Part shown: in pieces, positions 1 through 11,599 of the stretch
How the letters are laid out: every line of letters begins with the position of its first letter
How positions within the stretch are numbered: position 1 is the stretch's first letter
Assembly (NCBI RefSeq): GCF_016808335.1
Contig: NC_053138.1
Location: 53,908,951-53,972,950, forward strand
From: Panicum virgatum
Taxonomy: Eukaryota > Streptophyta > Magnoliopsida > Poales > Poaceae
Direction: 5' to 3'
Length of the DNA stretch: 64,000 nucleotides
The notes under the pieces: model-generated
What the model saw: the letters and a program-made list of their open reading frames with translations, nothing else
The model's database searches: none
Told to the model about the DNA's origin: nothing
Position numbers and translations under genes: made by a program

Positions 1-104
1 GAGAATACCCAATCTAGATAAAGTTCATCAACTAGTCTATATCTCTTCATTCACCGCCTTCCCTGCAGAAATATAAATGACACCCTGGTATACTCCCAGG
101 TAAA

Positions 105-838
105 ATGCTACAGCGGTATTCTGTGCGCTTGTGGATTTATTCGTGGTTCATGAAATACCTGCCACTCCAATTGGCGTCTGTGGGCGTCATCGCTGTTTTT
201 CCGGTGGTGACGCTGGTAGGCGGCAACACCCATGCTTGTCTGGATTTGTCTATCCTAGACCATGTGTTGCTTCAACACTTCTGGTTAGGGCTTAGCAAGG
301 AGTCTGCCTTACACCTTGACATTACTGCTGGAGCATCTTTTGCGCATAAAACCACAGCCAAAGGAGAGTCACCTCTAGATCGCATTCTAGAGTTCCTTTT
401 TGCGCAAAAACCTTAGAGGAAGAATAAATTCAACCTCCAGAGTTCCCTTTCAATACCGAGACGGACATATTTCAATATTTTGGAAATACCTCGATATACC
501 CCCTCTAAAAGGAGATGTCCAGTTCTAGTAGACCCTGCTGATCGTCTCGATAAGGCTTCCCTAAAAGAGACCATCCAGGGTTCAACTTCTATTATGAGTT
601 GTGAATGGCTGCTGGAAGGGGAACTTTCTTCCGAAGCAATTCAGATTCGATTCCCTTCCGCCTTCCTTGACCATTCGATGCTTCATCAAAGGAACTAAGG
701 TCACAACTCTTTATAACCCCACGGTTAGAGCAAACATCATTTCTGCTTCTTTTGCACTTGACTATCTAAGCGAGAAACTGATGTTCCCAACTACAAAGAC
801 CTTGAGGAGTCATGTATGACTCCGAGGTGCTTTGCAGG
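105..838 (+). pseudogene. Decayed Gypsy-type gag/protease remnant
   Basis: No intact gene. The plus-strand translation of 105-416 resembles the C-terminal part of a plant retrotransposon gag domain (LQHFWLGLSKESALHLD, then AHKTTAKGESPLDRILE). About 590-815 resembles the retroviral-type protease region that follows gag in such elements (CEWLLEGELSSEAIQIRFPS, a frame change near 660, then GTKVTTLYNPTVRANIISAS). Stops and at least one frameshift separate the pieces. The catalytic aspartate motif is not visible. Its right end abuts a Copia LTR at about 852, so the Copia element probably landed in or next to it. Family resemblance is from memory; lineage is not resolved. Confidence 0.5.
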
Positions 839-851
839 GTGAAGGCTGAAC

Positions 852-1437
852 TGCTGGAACGAACATGGCCCCATTTAGGCCATTTCGAGTGATTTTAGTG
901 ATCGAATGACAACGCACTCAATGGGACTAACATTTTATCAAGATATACTTTGAAGGTGGTTATTAGGTTCCGAGGATGTAATGAAGTCATTCAAATGATC
1001 AAATATGAAAAGAAACAAAGCAAAACAAGCAGAAGCGTTGACAAACTAAATCAGTCAATTGACAGACTAAACTCGTTAATTGACAGACTAAATCGGAGCA
1101 ATAGCCCAAGCTGTGCCGAGTCAAGTGAAGAAATGCCAGTGTGACCGGTTGAACTGATGGTCATAAATTGAGGCATCGGTGCATTCGTCAGGGTATTGTC
1201 CAGAGAGCATGAGCATAAGAAGAGACCTGTTGAACCGATAGAGAAATAAAAAAGCATCGGTCTATTGACAGACTAAATCTGTCAATGCTTACTGCAACCG
1301 ACAGCCTCAAGAAAGGCATCGGTGCATTCAGTATGTTACTCAAAGATGATATTTTGGTGGAACCAAAACATCCTTTAGAACTAGTTTAACCGAATGACGC
1401 AAGCCTGCACAAGTGTGTCGGTTCTCCAATGGCTACT
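852..1437 (+). repeat. Copia (SIRE-like) LTR, left piece, split by Gypsy insertion
   Basis: Left part of a roughly 1.47 kb LTR whose right part is 15083-15965. The start is taken at a TG near 852, before a conserved-looking stretch (ATGGCCCCATTTAGGCC, then GTGATTTTAGTGATCGAATG). It carries several short repeats of the type TTGACAGACTAAA (1028-1095, 1262-1285) and GCATCGGTGCATTC (1172-1185, 1317-1330). The sequence is interrupted after CTACT (1433-1437), which recurs at 15078-15082, the duplicated target of the inserted Gypsy element. The exact left LTR end is uncertain because no matching second LTR is in the window. Confidence 0.6.
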
Positions 1438-2765
1438 TGTCGGTGTCCTGACCCCGTAGCCCGGCACCAACTAGTAAATGTGTTGCGTGTCCCTGTCTCC
1501 AAATGGTTGATGTAAGAAGAAACACAATGACACCGTGTTTATCCTGGTTCCGGCCAATGAGGCCGTACATCCAGCAGAGGAGTTTGCACTGTATTACTTG
1601 CACCAGAGTGCTTGTAGTAGGGGATACAAGCTTGTGCGAGAGAGGGAGGAAAGCTCCCAGGTCCCTTGTTGGCTAGGATCGATTGGGTCAAGTGCCAATG
1701 TCGAGAGGTGTGGTGGGCGTGAGCCGGTTCGTGCTCTGTCCGTCCTGTATGAGGCTCTGCCTCCTCCTTTTATAGACCAAGGAGGGGAGAGTTACACGTG
1801 TAGGATATCTACGGGTTGCCTCTTGTTCCCCCGGTCCGAGGGAGAACAGTTGGTCTTCCCTGTCGCCGAGCACTGGGGAGCACGGCGTCAGGCATGGGCG
1901 TCGTCCTTGTGCATCGTTTGACTGGGCCCAGGTCGTGTCCGTGTCCTGTAGCGCTAGTTGACGGCGTGGCGATGACGATTGGGCGCGCGGTGCCTTACGT
2001 CGGATGAAGTGGGACGTCAAGGGTTCCGCGGGGCAGGTCTTCCCCTGGTCAAGAGCCGTACTGTTGTTCGACGGTCATTGCCCATGTCCGCCGTGGGTCC
2101 TGCAATGGAGGAAGGTACAAGGAGTGGGCAGCACAGTGGCAGGAGGTGTCAGGCAAGTCCGCACAGAGCTCCGCAGTCCTGTCCCGTGCTGGGAATAGTA
2201 GCACAGTGGTGGGTGTAGGTTGAGGAGACGTCGGTCACATCCGCTGTGCGGCGTGGCGGTTGACGCCAGCTGACGCCGCCTGACACCGCTTGACCCCCGC
2301 CCCATGCCGTGGAGTGGTTGGCAAGTAAATGTGCCCCGTCCAGTCAGGTGGTTGTGCCGTAGCTCCAGCCTGCCAAGGGCAGTCTCGAACGAGGCGGAGA
2401 TCGCCCCTGCGCCGAGGCCTCGTAGAGGGCTCGGCTGAGGGGGCCTCGAGCGAGGCGGAACCCGTCCCGCATCGAGGGGCCTCGGTGGGCGACCCTCGAG
2501 TGAGTTGGAGTTTGCCTCCGCCTCGAGGGTACCCAACGGGGAACCCTCGAGCGAGGCGGAGATGTCTCCACAGCCAGTGAGGCCTCAGAGGGGCCGTACC
2601 GTGGTGCTGGGCTATGGGCCGAGCGTGACTTGGGCTTTCCACACCTGTAGAGGCTTTGGACGCCCAAGTTTGGGAAGGATCCGGCCCGGGTGCCAAATTC
2701 CATTTGCGTGTGTTGAGGGTGCTTTAGTCCTGGGTTAGGGTGCCCCATGATTATGGTTCCCTGCA
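1438..2765 (-). repeat. Gypsy 3' LTR
   Basis: Matches 13752-15077 over its length. On the plus strand it begins TGTCGGTGTCCTGACCCCG and ends CCATGATTATGGTTCCCTGCA. It contains GC-rich subrepeats built on CTCGAGCGAGGCGGA (about 2390-2570). A minus-strand TATA box (CTATAAAAGGAGG) covers about 1763-1775, so this LTR could also drive transcription leftwards into the Copia LTR piece. Confidence 0.93.
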
Positions 2766-2785
2766 GTAGCCCCCGAGCCTTTGGT
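2766..2785 (-). other. Polypurine tract of the Gypsy element
   Basis: Directly inside the 3' LTR, the minus strand reads AGGCTCGGGGGCTAC up to the LTR edge. A G-rich purine tract at this place is where plus-strand DNA synthesis starts in LTR retrotransposons. Confidence 0.65.
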
Positions 2786-5160
2786 CGAGTCGGGGACTCG
2801 GCCAGAGGGTGTTTTGGCGATTTTGCTCCTTGACGTGATTGATCGGCGCATCGCCTCCGCTGGGCGCGCCTAGGTGCTCGCCTGCGCGATGCGACGACTC
2901 ACGTGTCAGGGTAATGCGCCTACAGAGAAAGCACCCCGGGGCACGTGCGCCTTCTTATTTGTTGTGGTGACGATGCGCGTCGGCGCACTGAGCGGGCCAG
3001 GGCCATGATGGCGCCTGCCGCTCTGCGGCCAGCACTGACGCCGCGCAATCCAGCGCACAGGGTCTCAGCTCTGTCTCGCCCGGTCGCCTCGCGACACGCC
3101 GTTTGAGGGCAATTGGCCAGGGCCGATGCTGCACTGTTCGGAACCCAGGGGCTTGGCTTTACCCTGTCCGGTCACGCCTCGGCACGGTGACCGAGAGCAT
3201 CTTTCGTTCGTGGGTGCCGCACCATCACGGGCGGCCCAAACCTTGCCCCTGCGGCAGGCTAAGGCCTGGCGCCCGATGTGGCTATAAATAGGGGTCCTGG
3301 GACTCCCTTTCTTCTCCAACTCTCCCTACTCTTACTTCTAGCTTCGCCTAAATCTTGTAATATTTCATTTTGCCTTTCGTGGTCGGCCCCCGGACTGGGT
3401 GGTTCGACGTCCTTAGGCTTGAGGCTAGAAGAATGATTGCGAGCGTCGGGCGAATGCTGGAGAGGGCGTGCTTACCATCCCTCGGCTTCAGTGGAATCAG
3501 CAAAAGAACATCGGGCCCACGGGGTCCTGCTTCTGTGATGTCCCTGAGCCTGAAGGGGCGTTGAGACGCCTGACCATGGCGTCGGCGCTAGGTTTGGCGG
3601 CCATTCTTCGCACCATCCCTCTCGGCGACAAGGTCGCTCTCGGGGAGGTGGTGCAGAGGGTGCTGTCCGCCAGCTTGACCCCCCGCAAGGTCTTTGGTGG
3701 AGGAAAATCCAGAATAAAGCTTGCGAGAAGGGCATCCCTTAGGACCCGTGCGGTCTAGGGGCTGCTTCTCGCAATCCCGAGCAGCCTGGTCGTAATGTCG
3801 GCCAAGGGCTCGGTGCTCTTCATCAGCACTCGCTCCTCCCTAAGATAGAAAAGATTGCCACGCGAGTGGCAACGCATTTGTATCTTTCGACGGCTTCGAG
3901 CTGGTAACCTTTTGTAATATTTGTTTGCAAGAAGTAATGAAGTCCTCATTTCCTTCGTGTGGTTTGCTTCCTGCTTGATCACTAGAGGGTTTGTCCCTCG
4001 AACTGGTGAAGTTCTTTCCGTGGGGGCGCGTCAGTGCACTCGCGGGTGTAGCCCCCGAGGCCTTGGAGGAGTGGAGTCACTCGTCTAAGGGCTATGAGCA
4101 TAATGTTCGTTTGGTCGGTCGGGTGTCAGGGCCTCTCAGCGTTTGTTTCAGCCGGCCTCAGCATTATTTCAGCTGGCATCGGCATTTAGCTGGAAGCGCG
4201 ACTCGTGTCCTTTCTGGACCAATCCAAACAGCTCGTTGAGCGTGCAGGGGGGTTAGTTCGATACGCAGGACTTCACCATCGGGCGATGACCAGTTCGTTC
4301 GACGGTGTTGCTCTTTGCCTAGACATGCGAGGAGCCCCCGAGCCCCAGCCTGTGTGAGGACGATCAAGGGAACCCTTGTCTTACTGTTACAACCTTCAGT
4401 CTGCCTTTCCACAAGGAGGAGGGGTGAAACAAACCATGCTACCCTTGTCCGGGCCGCGATTCATGGATGTTTCGATGAGCTGTTAGCGGGTAGTTCGAGT
4501 GAACGTCAGTGCCCCGTTCGGTAGGGGTCGGCTCGCGGTCCGGAGACACGTTCATGGAGCGCTTGCAGAGGTTCGCTAGGTAGGGCTCGGACCCGTTTGG
4601 TTGGGTCCGAGGGCTTGGTGCTCTCCCTCGATGGGATCCCTCGTTCTAGCCCCCTCTGTCTGGCCTCAAACACAACGTAGGGCATCTCGAACTCCGCGTT
4701 TGAGGCTTAGGCTTTGTATGAGCATGCCCGAGTTGTCCCTGACTCTATTGATCTGGGGCGGCTGTCGAACCCTCGATGGGCCAGCCTTCGAACCCCTGAT
4801 CAGTAGGGCTCGGAATAATGGTTCCTTCATTGATAAGGAACCCCCCCCGAAGGGGAATATTCCGTCACAGTTTTCGGCGTGGCGCACGGAGTCGGGGAGT
4901 AATGTGCGTCGCGGCCTGATGCGTGCAGGGCGGGCGCGCCTTTTGAGGAGGCATTCTTGGGCAGATGGAATGGCGCGGGCGGCTATAGAGTGATGGGATG
5001 CCATCCATAGTGCGCCTGCGCCGCTTCGAAAACTACCCCGCTGCAATTACTGCACACGCGCGCGCGCATCCGCGATTGTGGGGCCCGGCTGTCGGTGTCA
5101 GCGGTATCTACCGCATTGAATGCGGTAGATTTGGAACCGCCGCAGGGAATCCACCTTGCT
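2786..5160. other. Long Gypsy spacer between 3' LTR and antisense gene
   Basis: No convincing protein is encoded. It holds scattered GCCCCCGAG-type motifs shared with the LTR edge. A plus-strand promoter-like stretch has TATAAATA at 3283-3290, followed by a pyrimidine-rich CTTCTCCAACTCTCC leader. Short open frames (for example 3370-3564, 3991-4239, 4601-4993, plus) look like chance GC-rich frames. This could be the untranslated or intronic 5' region of the antisense gene that starts at 5382. Confidence 0.5.
3283..3290 (+). promoter_or_regulatory. TATA box, candidate antisense promoter
   Basis: TATAAATA followed about 30 bases on by a C/T-rich leader, typical of plant core promoters. It points toward the antisense gene at 5382, about 2.1 kb away. 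The role is inferred. Confidence 0.45.
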
Positions 5161-5167
5161 GCTACGG

Positions 5168-5175
5168 TTAAATAG
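5168..5175 (+). promoter_or_regulatory. TATA-like box near the antisense gene
   Basis: TTAAATAG lies about 210 bases before the ATG at 5382. A GA/CA microsatellite fills much of the presumed leader (5257-5323). It is an alternative to the more distant TATA box at 3283. Confidence 0.35.
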
Positions 5176-5256
5176 GGAGGCACGAGTAGGGTGGTTCGGC
5201 TTACCATGCCATTGCCTTCTTCCTCCTCTCGCCGTGCTTCGCTCGAGCAAACAGAC

Positions 5257-5292
5257 GAAAGAGAAAGAGAGAGAGAGAGACACACACACACA

Positions 5293-5323
<31 letters not shown>
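5257..5323. repeat. GA/CA microsatellite
   Basis: A run of (GA)n, (CA)n, then (GA)n in the presumed 5' leader of the antisense gene. Such runs are common in plant 5' leaders and prone to slippage. Confidence 0.9.
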
Positions 5324-5381
5324 CAGGCGCACCTCCCCCTTCTTCGAGCCCCCTTTTTAACTGTTGCCGTCCATCGTCGTG

Positions 5382-6880
5382 ATGGCGAACGTGCAGTTCG
5401 TCGACCCGGTGCCGTGGGGCCGGTCCACCGCCGACCGGCAGCATCTGGTGTCGCTGGTCGCCATCGGCCTGCTCGCGCCGAACACGGATCTGGTGCGCCC
5501 GGTGTGGATTGAGCTGGGGTTGGCGACGACGCCGAACCCTCCGAGTGGCTACATCATCAGTTTGGCGCGGCTGCACGAGCGGGGCTTTGGCGTCCCCACC
5601 GGCAAGTTCATCCGCGCGCTCTGCCACCACTACGGGGTGGAGCTACACAACTTCGCCCCCAACGTCATCTCGCAGGCGGCGGTCTTCATTACCGTCTGCG
5701 AGGGCTACTTGGGGATGCCAGTCCACTGGGACTTGTGGAGACACCTCTTCCGAGGCGAGCTCCACACCGATCCCGTCTCGGTAGGGGTGAGGAGGCCCGT
5801 CCGTGCCGGGGGCCTGACACTCCAGTTACGGGGGAAGATGAGTCGAAGGTGGTGGTGCTGGGGCAATCCGAGCACCCGAGGCAGGTTGCCCAGAGCACCG
5901 CCCCCAAGCGGCCGGCGTCGATGCCGGGCAAGGCCCCCCCGTGGGAGCCGAGTGGGCGATGGTCCAACACGGGGGCACCCCGGGTTTTAGTCGCAACGAG
6001 CGGGAGGAGGAGGAGGTTTGGAAGGCGCAGTATGAGGTTGGGTCCCAGATCCAGGCCGCCCTCGTACGCGCCCTTCGGCTCCATAAGACGACAAATTTCG
6101 AAATCAGCAGTGTAAGTATCCTTTCCTCGGAACTCGTCCATCTTTGATCTTATTTGTGTAACTTCCGCTTACACCCTCCACCCGCAGCAGCTGAGGCAAA
6201 TCTCGCGTGACAAGAGCGCCGAGCTGGCCCAGCAACACTCCGAGGTGCGGTGGCTCGAGTGGCAGAACGCCACTCTGATCGAGCGACTGGGCGAGGCCAA
6301 CACCTTGGTGGCCAACCTGGGGGCGCAAGACCGCGCGCGGCAGGAGGAGTTGGCCCGAGCCGTCGAGGAGCGCAACGCCCAGAGGGCCGCGGCAGAGCAG
6401 AAGGCCCAAGAGGTCGAGCTGCAGAGAGCTTCTGCCGAGCAGAGGGCCCAGGAGGCCCAGCAGTAGATCGCCGCCCTGCGTGGGAATGTGGAGGACCTCA
6501 CGGCGAGGGTGGCGCAGCTGGAGGAGGCCCGCGAGGCGCATGCGACCTCCCTCACGGAGAAGGAGGCCCTCATTGAGGGGCAGAGGAACGCCCTCCTCAC
6601 CACCGAGACGACCCTCACAGTCGCGAACACGGAGATAGAAGAGGGGAGGAAATGCATCGCGGGTAAGTACCAAGATTAAGTTTAGTTTTGCTTAATTTTG
6701 GCGAGACTTATCTTTGTTTTCTGCTCAGGGCTGCGGAAGGAGGTGACGAAGAAGACCGTGGCGAATGAGGCTCTCCAGGCCGTGTACGTGTCCCTGCAGA
6801 GGACTACGACGACTTGGAGGAAGCCGCCATAGCCGCGTGCCAGGGTGTCGAGGGTGAGGGCGGCGAGTCGGGCAGCTCGC
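5382..6880 (+). pseudogene. Antisense gene of Tat-type Gypsy (putative gypsy-type transposon domain plus coiled coil), broken
   Basis: Plus-strand gene inside the minus-strand Gypsy element. Exon 1 begins ATG GCG AAC at 5382. It encodes a domain like the plant family called putative gypsy type transposon (Pfam Transposase_28), with ERGFGVPTGKFIRALCHHYG and VFITVCEGYLGMPVHWDLW. After about residue 140 the frame is lost. A different frame resumes near 5990 (EEEVWKAQYEVGSQIQAALV). Two introns with canonical ends are visible: GTAAGT at 6112 to AG at 6187 or 6190, and GTAAGT at about 6663 to CAG at about 6728. The second exon is a Glu/Ala/Arg-rich coiled coil (about 6190-6660) with a TAG near 6464. 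The function of these antisense proteins is unknown. Intron-bearing antisense genes are described for Tat/Retand elements. Confidence 0.75.
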
Positions 6881-7270
6881 TGGTCAGTCGCCTGAGATTA
6901 TTGGGTGGCCGGATGATCGAGCGGCTCAAAGGTGCCCTCCGCCTTGGCATCCAAAAGGCCCTCGGCGTAGTCTCGACGCACTACATCATCGACTGGCTAC
7001 ATTGTTCGAGATACTTGGGTGCGAAATACGAAAAAACTTTCGAAAAAAACGTGACACTTTTGGGGATGTTTTGGGGGTTCCCCCCATTGTAGCCCCTGAG
7101 GGAGGCTCGGCTTTGCCGAGGGCAAAGCCGAGGCTCACTCAGTGTTGTGCGCGTATTCGAGCCCCCGAGGGTTCGAACGACTTCTGAGAAATTTAAAAGT
7201 AAAGCATACTTCTTTATTGTCTTGGGAAGTTTAAGATACGAGTACAAAGTATGTACGAATGACTTGGAAT
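6881..7270. other. Spacer between antisense gene and integrase end
   Basis: Tail-to-tail gap between the plus-strand antisense gene and the minus-strand pol. It holds an imperfect palindrome near 7098-7133 (GAGGCTCGGC, GGGCAAAGCCGAGGCTC). It may contain 3' ends and poly(A) signals for both, which I could not place. Confidence 0.4.
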
Positions 7271-7273
7271 TTC

Positions 7274-8585
7274 AGGGATAGAAGCGACGTAGCTACTGAA
7301 TGTTCCAAGCGTTGGTGAAGACTTCGCCCTTCTCGTTGGCTAGCTTGTAGGTGACGGGCTTCAAGACTGCCACGACTATGTACGGGCCTTCCCATGGCGG
7401 GGTGAGCTTGTGGCGCCCTCGGCTATCTTGCCACAGTCTCAACACGAAGTCTGCCTTGTTGAGGTCTCGACGGCGGACCCTCTGCGCCTGGTATCATCGC
7501 AGGGACTGCTGGTAGCGTGCCGAGTGTAGAAGCGCCACATCTCGAGCCTCGTCCACCTGATCCAGCGAGTCCTCACGGGCTTGCTAGTTCTGGTGCTCTT
7601 GGTAGGCTTTGAGCCTTGGGGATCCATACTCCAAGTCAGTGGGGAGGATGGCCTCGGTGCCATAGACCAGGAAGAATAGACTGAACCCCGTGGCTCGACT
7701 CGGAGTTGTTCTTAGGCTCCAAATGACCGATGGTAGCTCCGTTAGCCTTCTTCGGCCAAACTTGTTCAGCTTATTGAAGATTCTTGGCTTGAGGCCTTGT
7801 AGGATCATGCCGTTGGCACGTTCTACTTGGCCGTTCGTCTGTGGGTGCGCCACCAACAACCAATCCACGCGTATGTGGAAGTCATCGCAGAACTTCAAGA
7901 ACTTTTTGCCTGTGAACTGGGTGCCATTATCCGTGATGATCGAATTCGGGACCCTGAATCTGTAGACAATGTCGTTGAAGAATTGTACCAATCGCTCGGA
8001 CTTAATCTTGGTGATGGGTCGAGCCTCGATCCACTTGAAGAATTTGTCCACTGCCACCAACAAGTGGGTGTAGCCCCCGGGCGCTCTCTGCAGAGGACCA
8101 ATGAGGTCCAGTCCCCACATGGCGAAGGGCCATGTAATGGGGATGGTCTACAGGGCATGAGCAGGGAGGTGTGTTTGACAGGCGTAGAACTGGCAGCCCT
8201 CGCAGGTCCGCACGATCTCTGTGGCATCATCGACTGCGGTTGGCCAGTAGAAACCCTGTCGAAACGCGTTGCCCACGAGGGTGCGTGGCGCCGCGTGATG
8301 GCCACATACTTCGGCATGGATGTCTCGAAGCAGCTCCCTACCCTCGGGGATAGGGATGCATCGTTGCAGGACCCCCGAGGGGCTGCGCTTGTATAGCTCT
8401 CTGTCGATCACGACGAAAGACTTGGCTCGCCTGGCAACGCGTCGTGCTTGAGCGCGATCCGAGGGTAGCACCCCTCGGTTGATCCAGCCGAGGTACTGGT
8501 CGGGCCTGTCTTGCAAGGGTGGAGCCTCGTCAATCTGCATTGCCTCACCCTCGTCCACTGAGGAGATCTCGGTTTCTGTTTCCAT
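7274..8585 (-). pseudogene. Gypsy integrase, nonsense-broken
   Basis: The integrase would join element cDNA into chromosomal DNA. The N-terminal zinc-binding His-His-Cys-Cys pattern lies in 8148-8585 (HAEVCGHH, then RTCEGCQFYAC). The catalytic core in 7584-8120 shows all three acidic residues: D in WGLDLIGPL, D in ITDNGTQF, E in GQVERANGM. In-frame stops interrupt it: TAG at about 8148 between zinc and core domains, TAG at about 7584, one TGA near 7496 and one TAG near 7296. The C-terminal part (KLTPPWEGPYIVV, then VTYKLANEKGE) is still readable down to a TGA at about 7274. The three catalytic residues remain although the frame does not. Confidence 0.88.
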
Positions 8586-8685
8586 GGGCTCGGCCTCATC
8601 CGCAGAGGGGTTCCCGTCGGACAGCTTGGCGGTCGAGGGGCCCGGCCTTGCTGGATCCTTGAAATCGACGGAGGGCTTGGCGATG

Positions 8686-9608
8686 TCATGAGCAAAGATG
8701 TTCGGGGGGGATAGTGGTCTGCCCCGACGCGATTTTGGCTAATTCGTCGGCATCCTCGTTGTACTTGTGCGGGACGTGGTTGAGTTCTAGGCCGTCGAAC
8801 TTGTCCTCTAGGCGGCACACTGCGTTATAGTATGCCTCCATTTTCGAGTCGTGACAGCTAGACTCCTTTATCACTTGGTCGATGACGAGTTGAGAGTCAC
8901 CGCGTATGTCGAGGCGCTTGATGCCGAGTTCGATGGCGATGCGGAGGCCACTGAGAAGTGCCTCGTACTCCGCCATGTTGTTGGACGCTGGGAAGTGTAG
9001 ACGAATCACGTAGCGCATGTGCCCTCCGAGGGGTGAGATAAAGAGAAGGCCGGCGCCGACGCCGGTTTTCATCACCAAACCATCGAAGTACAAGGTCCAA
9101 CACTCAGCTTGAATCTGCGGTGGGGGTAGCTGGGTGTCGATCCACTCAGCGACGAAGTTAGCTAGGATCTGGGATTTGATCGCTTTACACGGAGCGTAAG
9201 TGAGAGTTTCTCCCATCAGTTCTACTGACCACTTGGCAATCCTACCCTCGGCTTCCCTGTTGCGGACTATCTCTCCCAGGGGAAAGACGAGACCACGGTG
9301 ATGGGATGGGCCTCAAAGTAGTGGCGCAGCTTGCGCTGAGCCAGGACCACTGCGTACAGCAGCTTCTGGATCTGCGGATAGTGTGTCTTGGTTTTGGACA
9401 ACACTTCACTGATGTAGTACACCGGCCATTGGACATGCAAAGCGTGACCCTCCTCTCGTCTTTCGACATCGATCACAGCGCTGACCACTTGGGTCATCGC
9501 GGCTATGTATAGGTAGAGGGACTCGCTATCTATTGGTGGTGTGAGAATGGGGGCATGAGTGAGCGATGCCTTCAGCTTGTCGAGGGCTTCTTGAGCCTCG
9601 GGGTCCAT
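8686..9608 (-). pseudogene. Gypsy RNase H regions (RT connection plus second RNase H)
   Basis: Two RNase H-like pieces in different frames. 9267-9608 has ALDKLKASLTHAPILTPP and PVYYISEVLSKTKTHYP, typical of the RNase H-like region that follows Gypsy reverse transcriptase. 8686-9216 has LYFDG, GVGAGLLFISP, NNMAEYEALLSGLR and RGDSQLVIDQV, a second ribonuclease-H-like domain of the kind Tat-lineage elements carry. Frameshifts separate both from RT and from each other. The second domain supports placing the element in the Tat lineage; this is inferred from family knowledge. Confidence 0.82.
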
Positions 9609-9784
9609 GTGAAATGCTCGGTCTTCCTCAGGAGTCGATATAGAGGAAAGCCTTTCTCACCGAGGCGTGAGATGAAACGGCTAAGGACTGCCAGGCAGCC
9701 CATGACCCTCTGTACCCCCTTCAAGTCTCGGATTGGTCCCATCCGTCTGATGGCCTCGACTTTTTCAGGGTTGGGCTCGATGCC

Positions 9785-10528
9785 TCACTGGGAGATGATG
9801 AAGCCCAAGAGCATACCCCGAGGCACCCCGAAAATGCATTTTTCCGGGTTGAGCTTTACCCCTTTGGCCCTTAGACAATCGAACACGATCCTGAGATCGG
9901 CGACCAGGTCGTCCACCTTCCTGGATTTTACAATGATGTCGTCGACATATGCCTCTACATTCCGCCTAATATGGTCTCCGAACACGTGGAGCATACACCG
10001 CTGGTATGTGGCTCCGGTGTTTCTGAGGCCAAAGGGCATCGTGACATAGCAGTACATGCCGAAAGGTGTGATAAAAGAGGTCACGAGCTGGTCGGACTCT
10101 TTCATCTTGATTTGGTGGTAACCAGAATAAGCATCAAGAAAGGATAAAAGTTCGCATCCCGCAGTTGAATCAACGATTTGATCTATACGTGGCAAAGGAA
10201 AAGGAACTTTCGGACATGCTTTATTTAAATTAGTGTAATCTACGTACATCCTCCAACTCCCATTCTTTTTCTTCACTAATACAGGATTAGCTAGCCACTT
10301 AGGATGGAATACCTCCTTGACGAATCCGGCTGCCAGAAGTTTCTGCAGCTCCTCGCCGATCGCCCGTCGCTTGAGGTCGTCGAAGCACTGCAGGCGTTGC
10401 TTCACCGGCTTGGAGTTGGGTCCGATGTCAAGGGAGTGCTCGGCGACCTCCCTCGGTATGCCAAGCATGTCCGAGGGGCTCCATGCAAAGATGTCTGTGT
10501 TGGCGCGGAGAAAGTCGACGAGCACCAC
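9785..10528 (-). pseudogene. Gypsy reverse transcriptase
   Basis: A 247-residue open stretch with all core RT landmarks: VLVKKKNGSWRMYVDYT, FLDAYSGYHQI (first catalytic Asp), FGMYCYVTMPFGLRNTGATY and the AYVDDIIV box with both catalytic Asp residues. It ends at an in-frame TGA right after GFIIS at about 9785, where related proteins continue. Another stop near 10531 and one near 10709 separate it from protease in the same frame. It would copy element RNA to cDNA in virus-like particles. The core motif is intact, but the polyprotein cannot be made from this copy. Confidence 0.92.
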
Positions 10529-10708
10529 TTCCTATTTGCTGTCGAGGGTGGCGCTGACCTGCAACGCCTTGCGGTTGGGGTGGCTTGGGTCGAGGGGCAC
10601 CTTCTTGATACCCTCGGCGGGTTCGAAGCTGCCTGTGTGCCGGTGCACGGAGTCCAAGGCTTCGCTTGCCATCTTGTCGAGGGTGGCTGCGAGGGCCTCA
10701 TCCTCCGC

Positions 10709-11491
10709 CTAAGCTTTCGCGCGCTCAACGCACTCGACGTCGCACTCGTAGGCGTGCTCGAACAACGGGCCGACGGTGATGACGCCCTTCGGACCCGGCA
10801 TCTTCATCTTGAGGTAGGTGTAGTTGGGGACCGCCATGAACTTTGTGTAGCATGGCCTCCCTAGTATGGCGTGGTATGCCCCACGAAACCCCACCACCTC
10901 GAAGGTGAGTACTTCCTTGCAGAAATTCGTGGACGTACCGAAGCAGACGGGCAAGTCGATCTGCCCGAGGGGTTGAACTCGCTTTCCCGGCGCAATGCCA
11001 TGAAATTGCGACACGCTGGGGCGTAGCTTGTCCAAGCCGATCCCCATGAGCTCGAGGGTGTGGGCGTACAGTATGTTGAGGCTGCTGCCCCCATCCATGA
11101 GCACCTTGGAGAACCGAGTGTTGCCGATGATGGAGTTGACAACGAGTGGGTACAGTCCCGGATTTGGGATGTAGTCGGGGTGGTCCTCGCGGCTGAAGGA
11201 GATCATGTCCTCCGACCAGTCGAGGTAGGATGGCGTAGCCTTGGTGACGGAGAAAACTTCTCGATGCTCGCGCTTGCGCTGTCGAGCGGTCATGTTCGCC
11301 GTAGGCCCGCCAAAGATGAAGAACACGTTCTCCACCCGAGGGTAGCTGTCGCCGCCCTTTCCTTCTTCGTCCTTTTCCTTCTTGGTCTCGTCCTTGCGGC
11401 CGAGGCGGTTGAAGTACTTGCGGAGCATGTCACACTCTTCGAGGGTGTGATTGACCTTACCCTTGTGATAAGAGCATGACTTCTTGAGCAT
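10709..11491 (-). pseudogene. Gypsy aspartic protease and gag C-terminal zinc region
   Basis: A 260-residue open frame, minus strand. The start shows SCSYHKGKVNHTLEEC, a zinc-knuckle-like spacing. Then come a charged linker and a retroviral-type protease region with VLMDGGSSLNILY, where DGGS is the active-site motif, and the partner strand AILGRPCYTKFMAVPNY. The frame is the same as that of reverse transcriptase downstream, but it ends at TAG near 10709. It is +1/-1 shifted relative to gag, with the change near 11585-11600. Confidence 0.85.
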
Positions 11492-11599
11492 ATCGTCGAA
11501 TAGGCCGCCACCACGAGGGGGGCCTCGAGGACCTTTGCCGTCGGGGGTGACGATGAGGGCCTCATCTGAGTCCTCATCTCGCCCCTGACCGCGCTGGTT

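Noticed and set aside
1535..2748. Protein-coding frames on both strands around 1.5-2.7 kb and again 13.9-15.0 kb
   Set aside because: Both sets lie in the two copies of the Gypsy LTR, which is non-coding.
5262..5320. Start of a separate gene at the GA/CA run
   Set aside because: Simple repeat; frames through it (RERERE-type) are low-complexity shadows.
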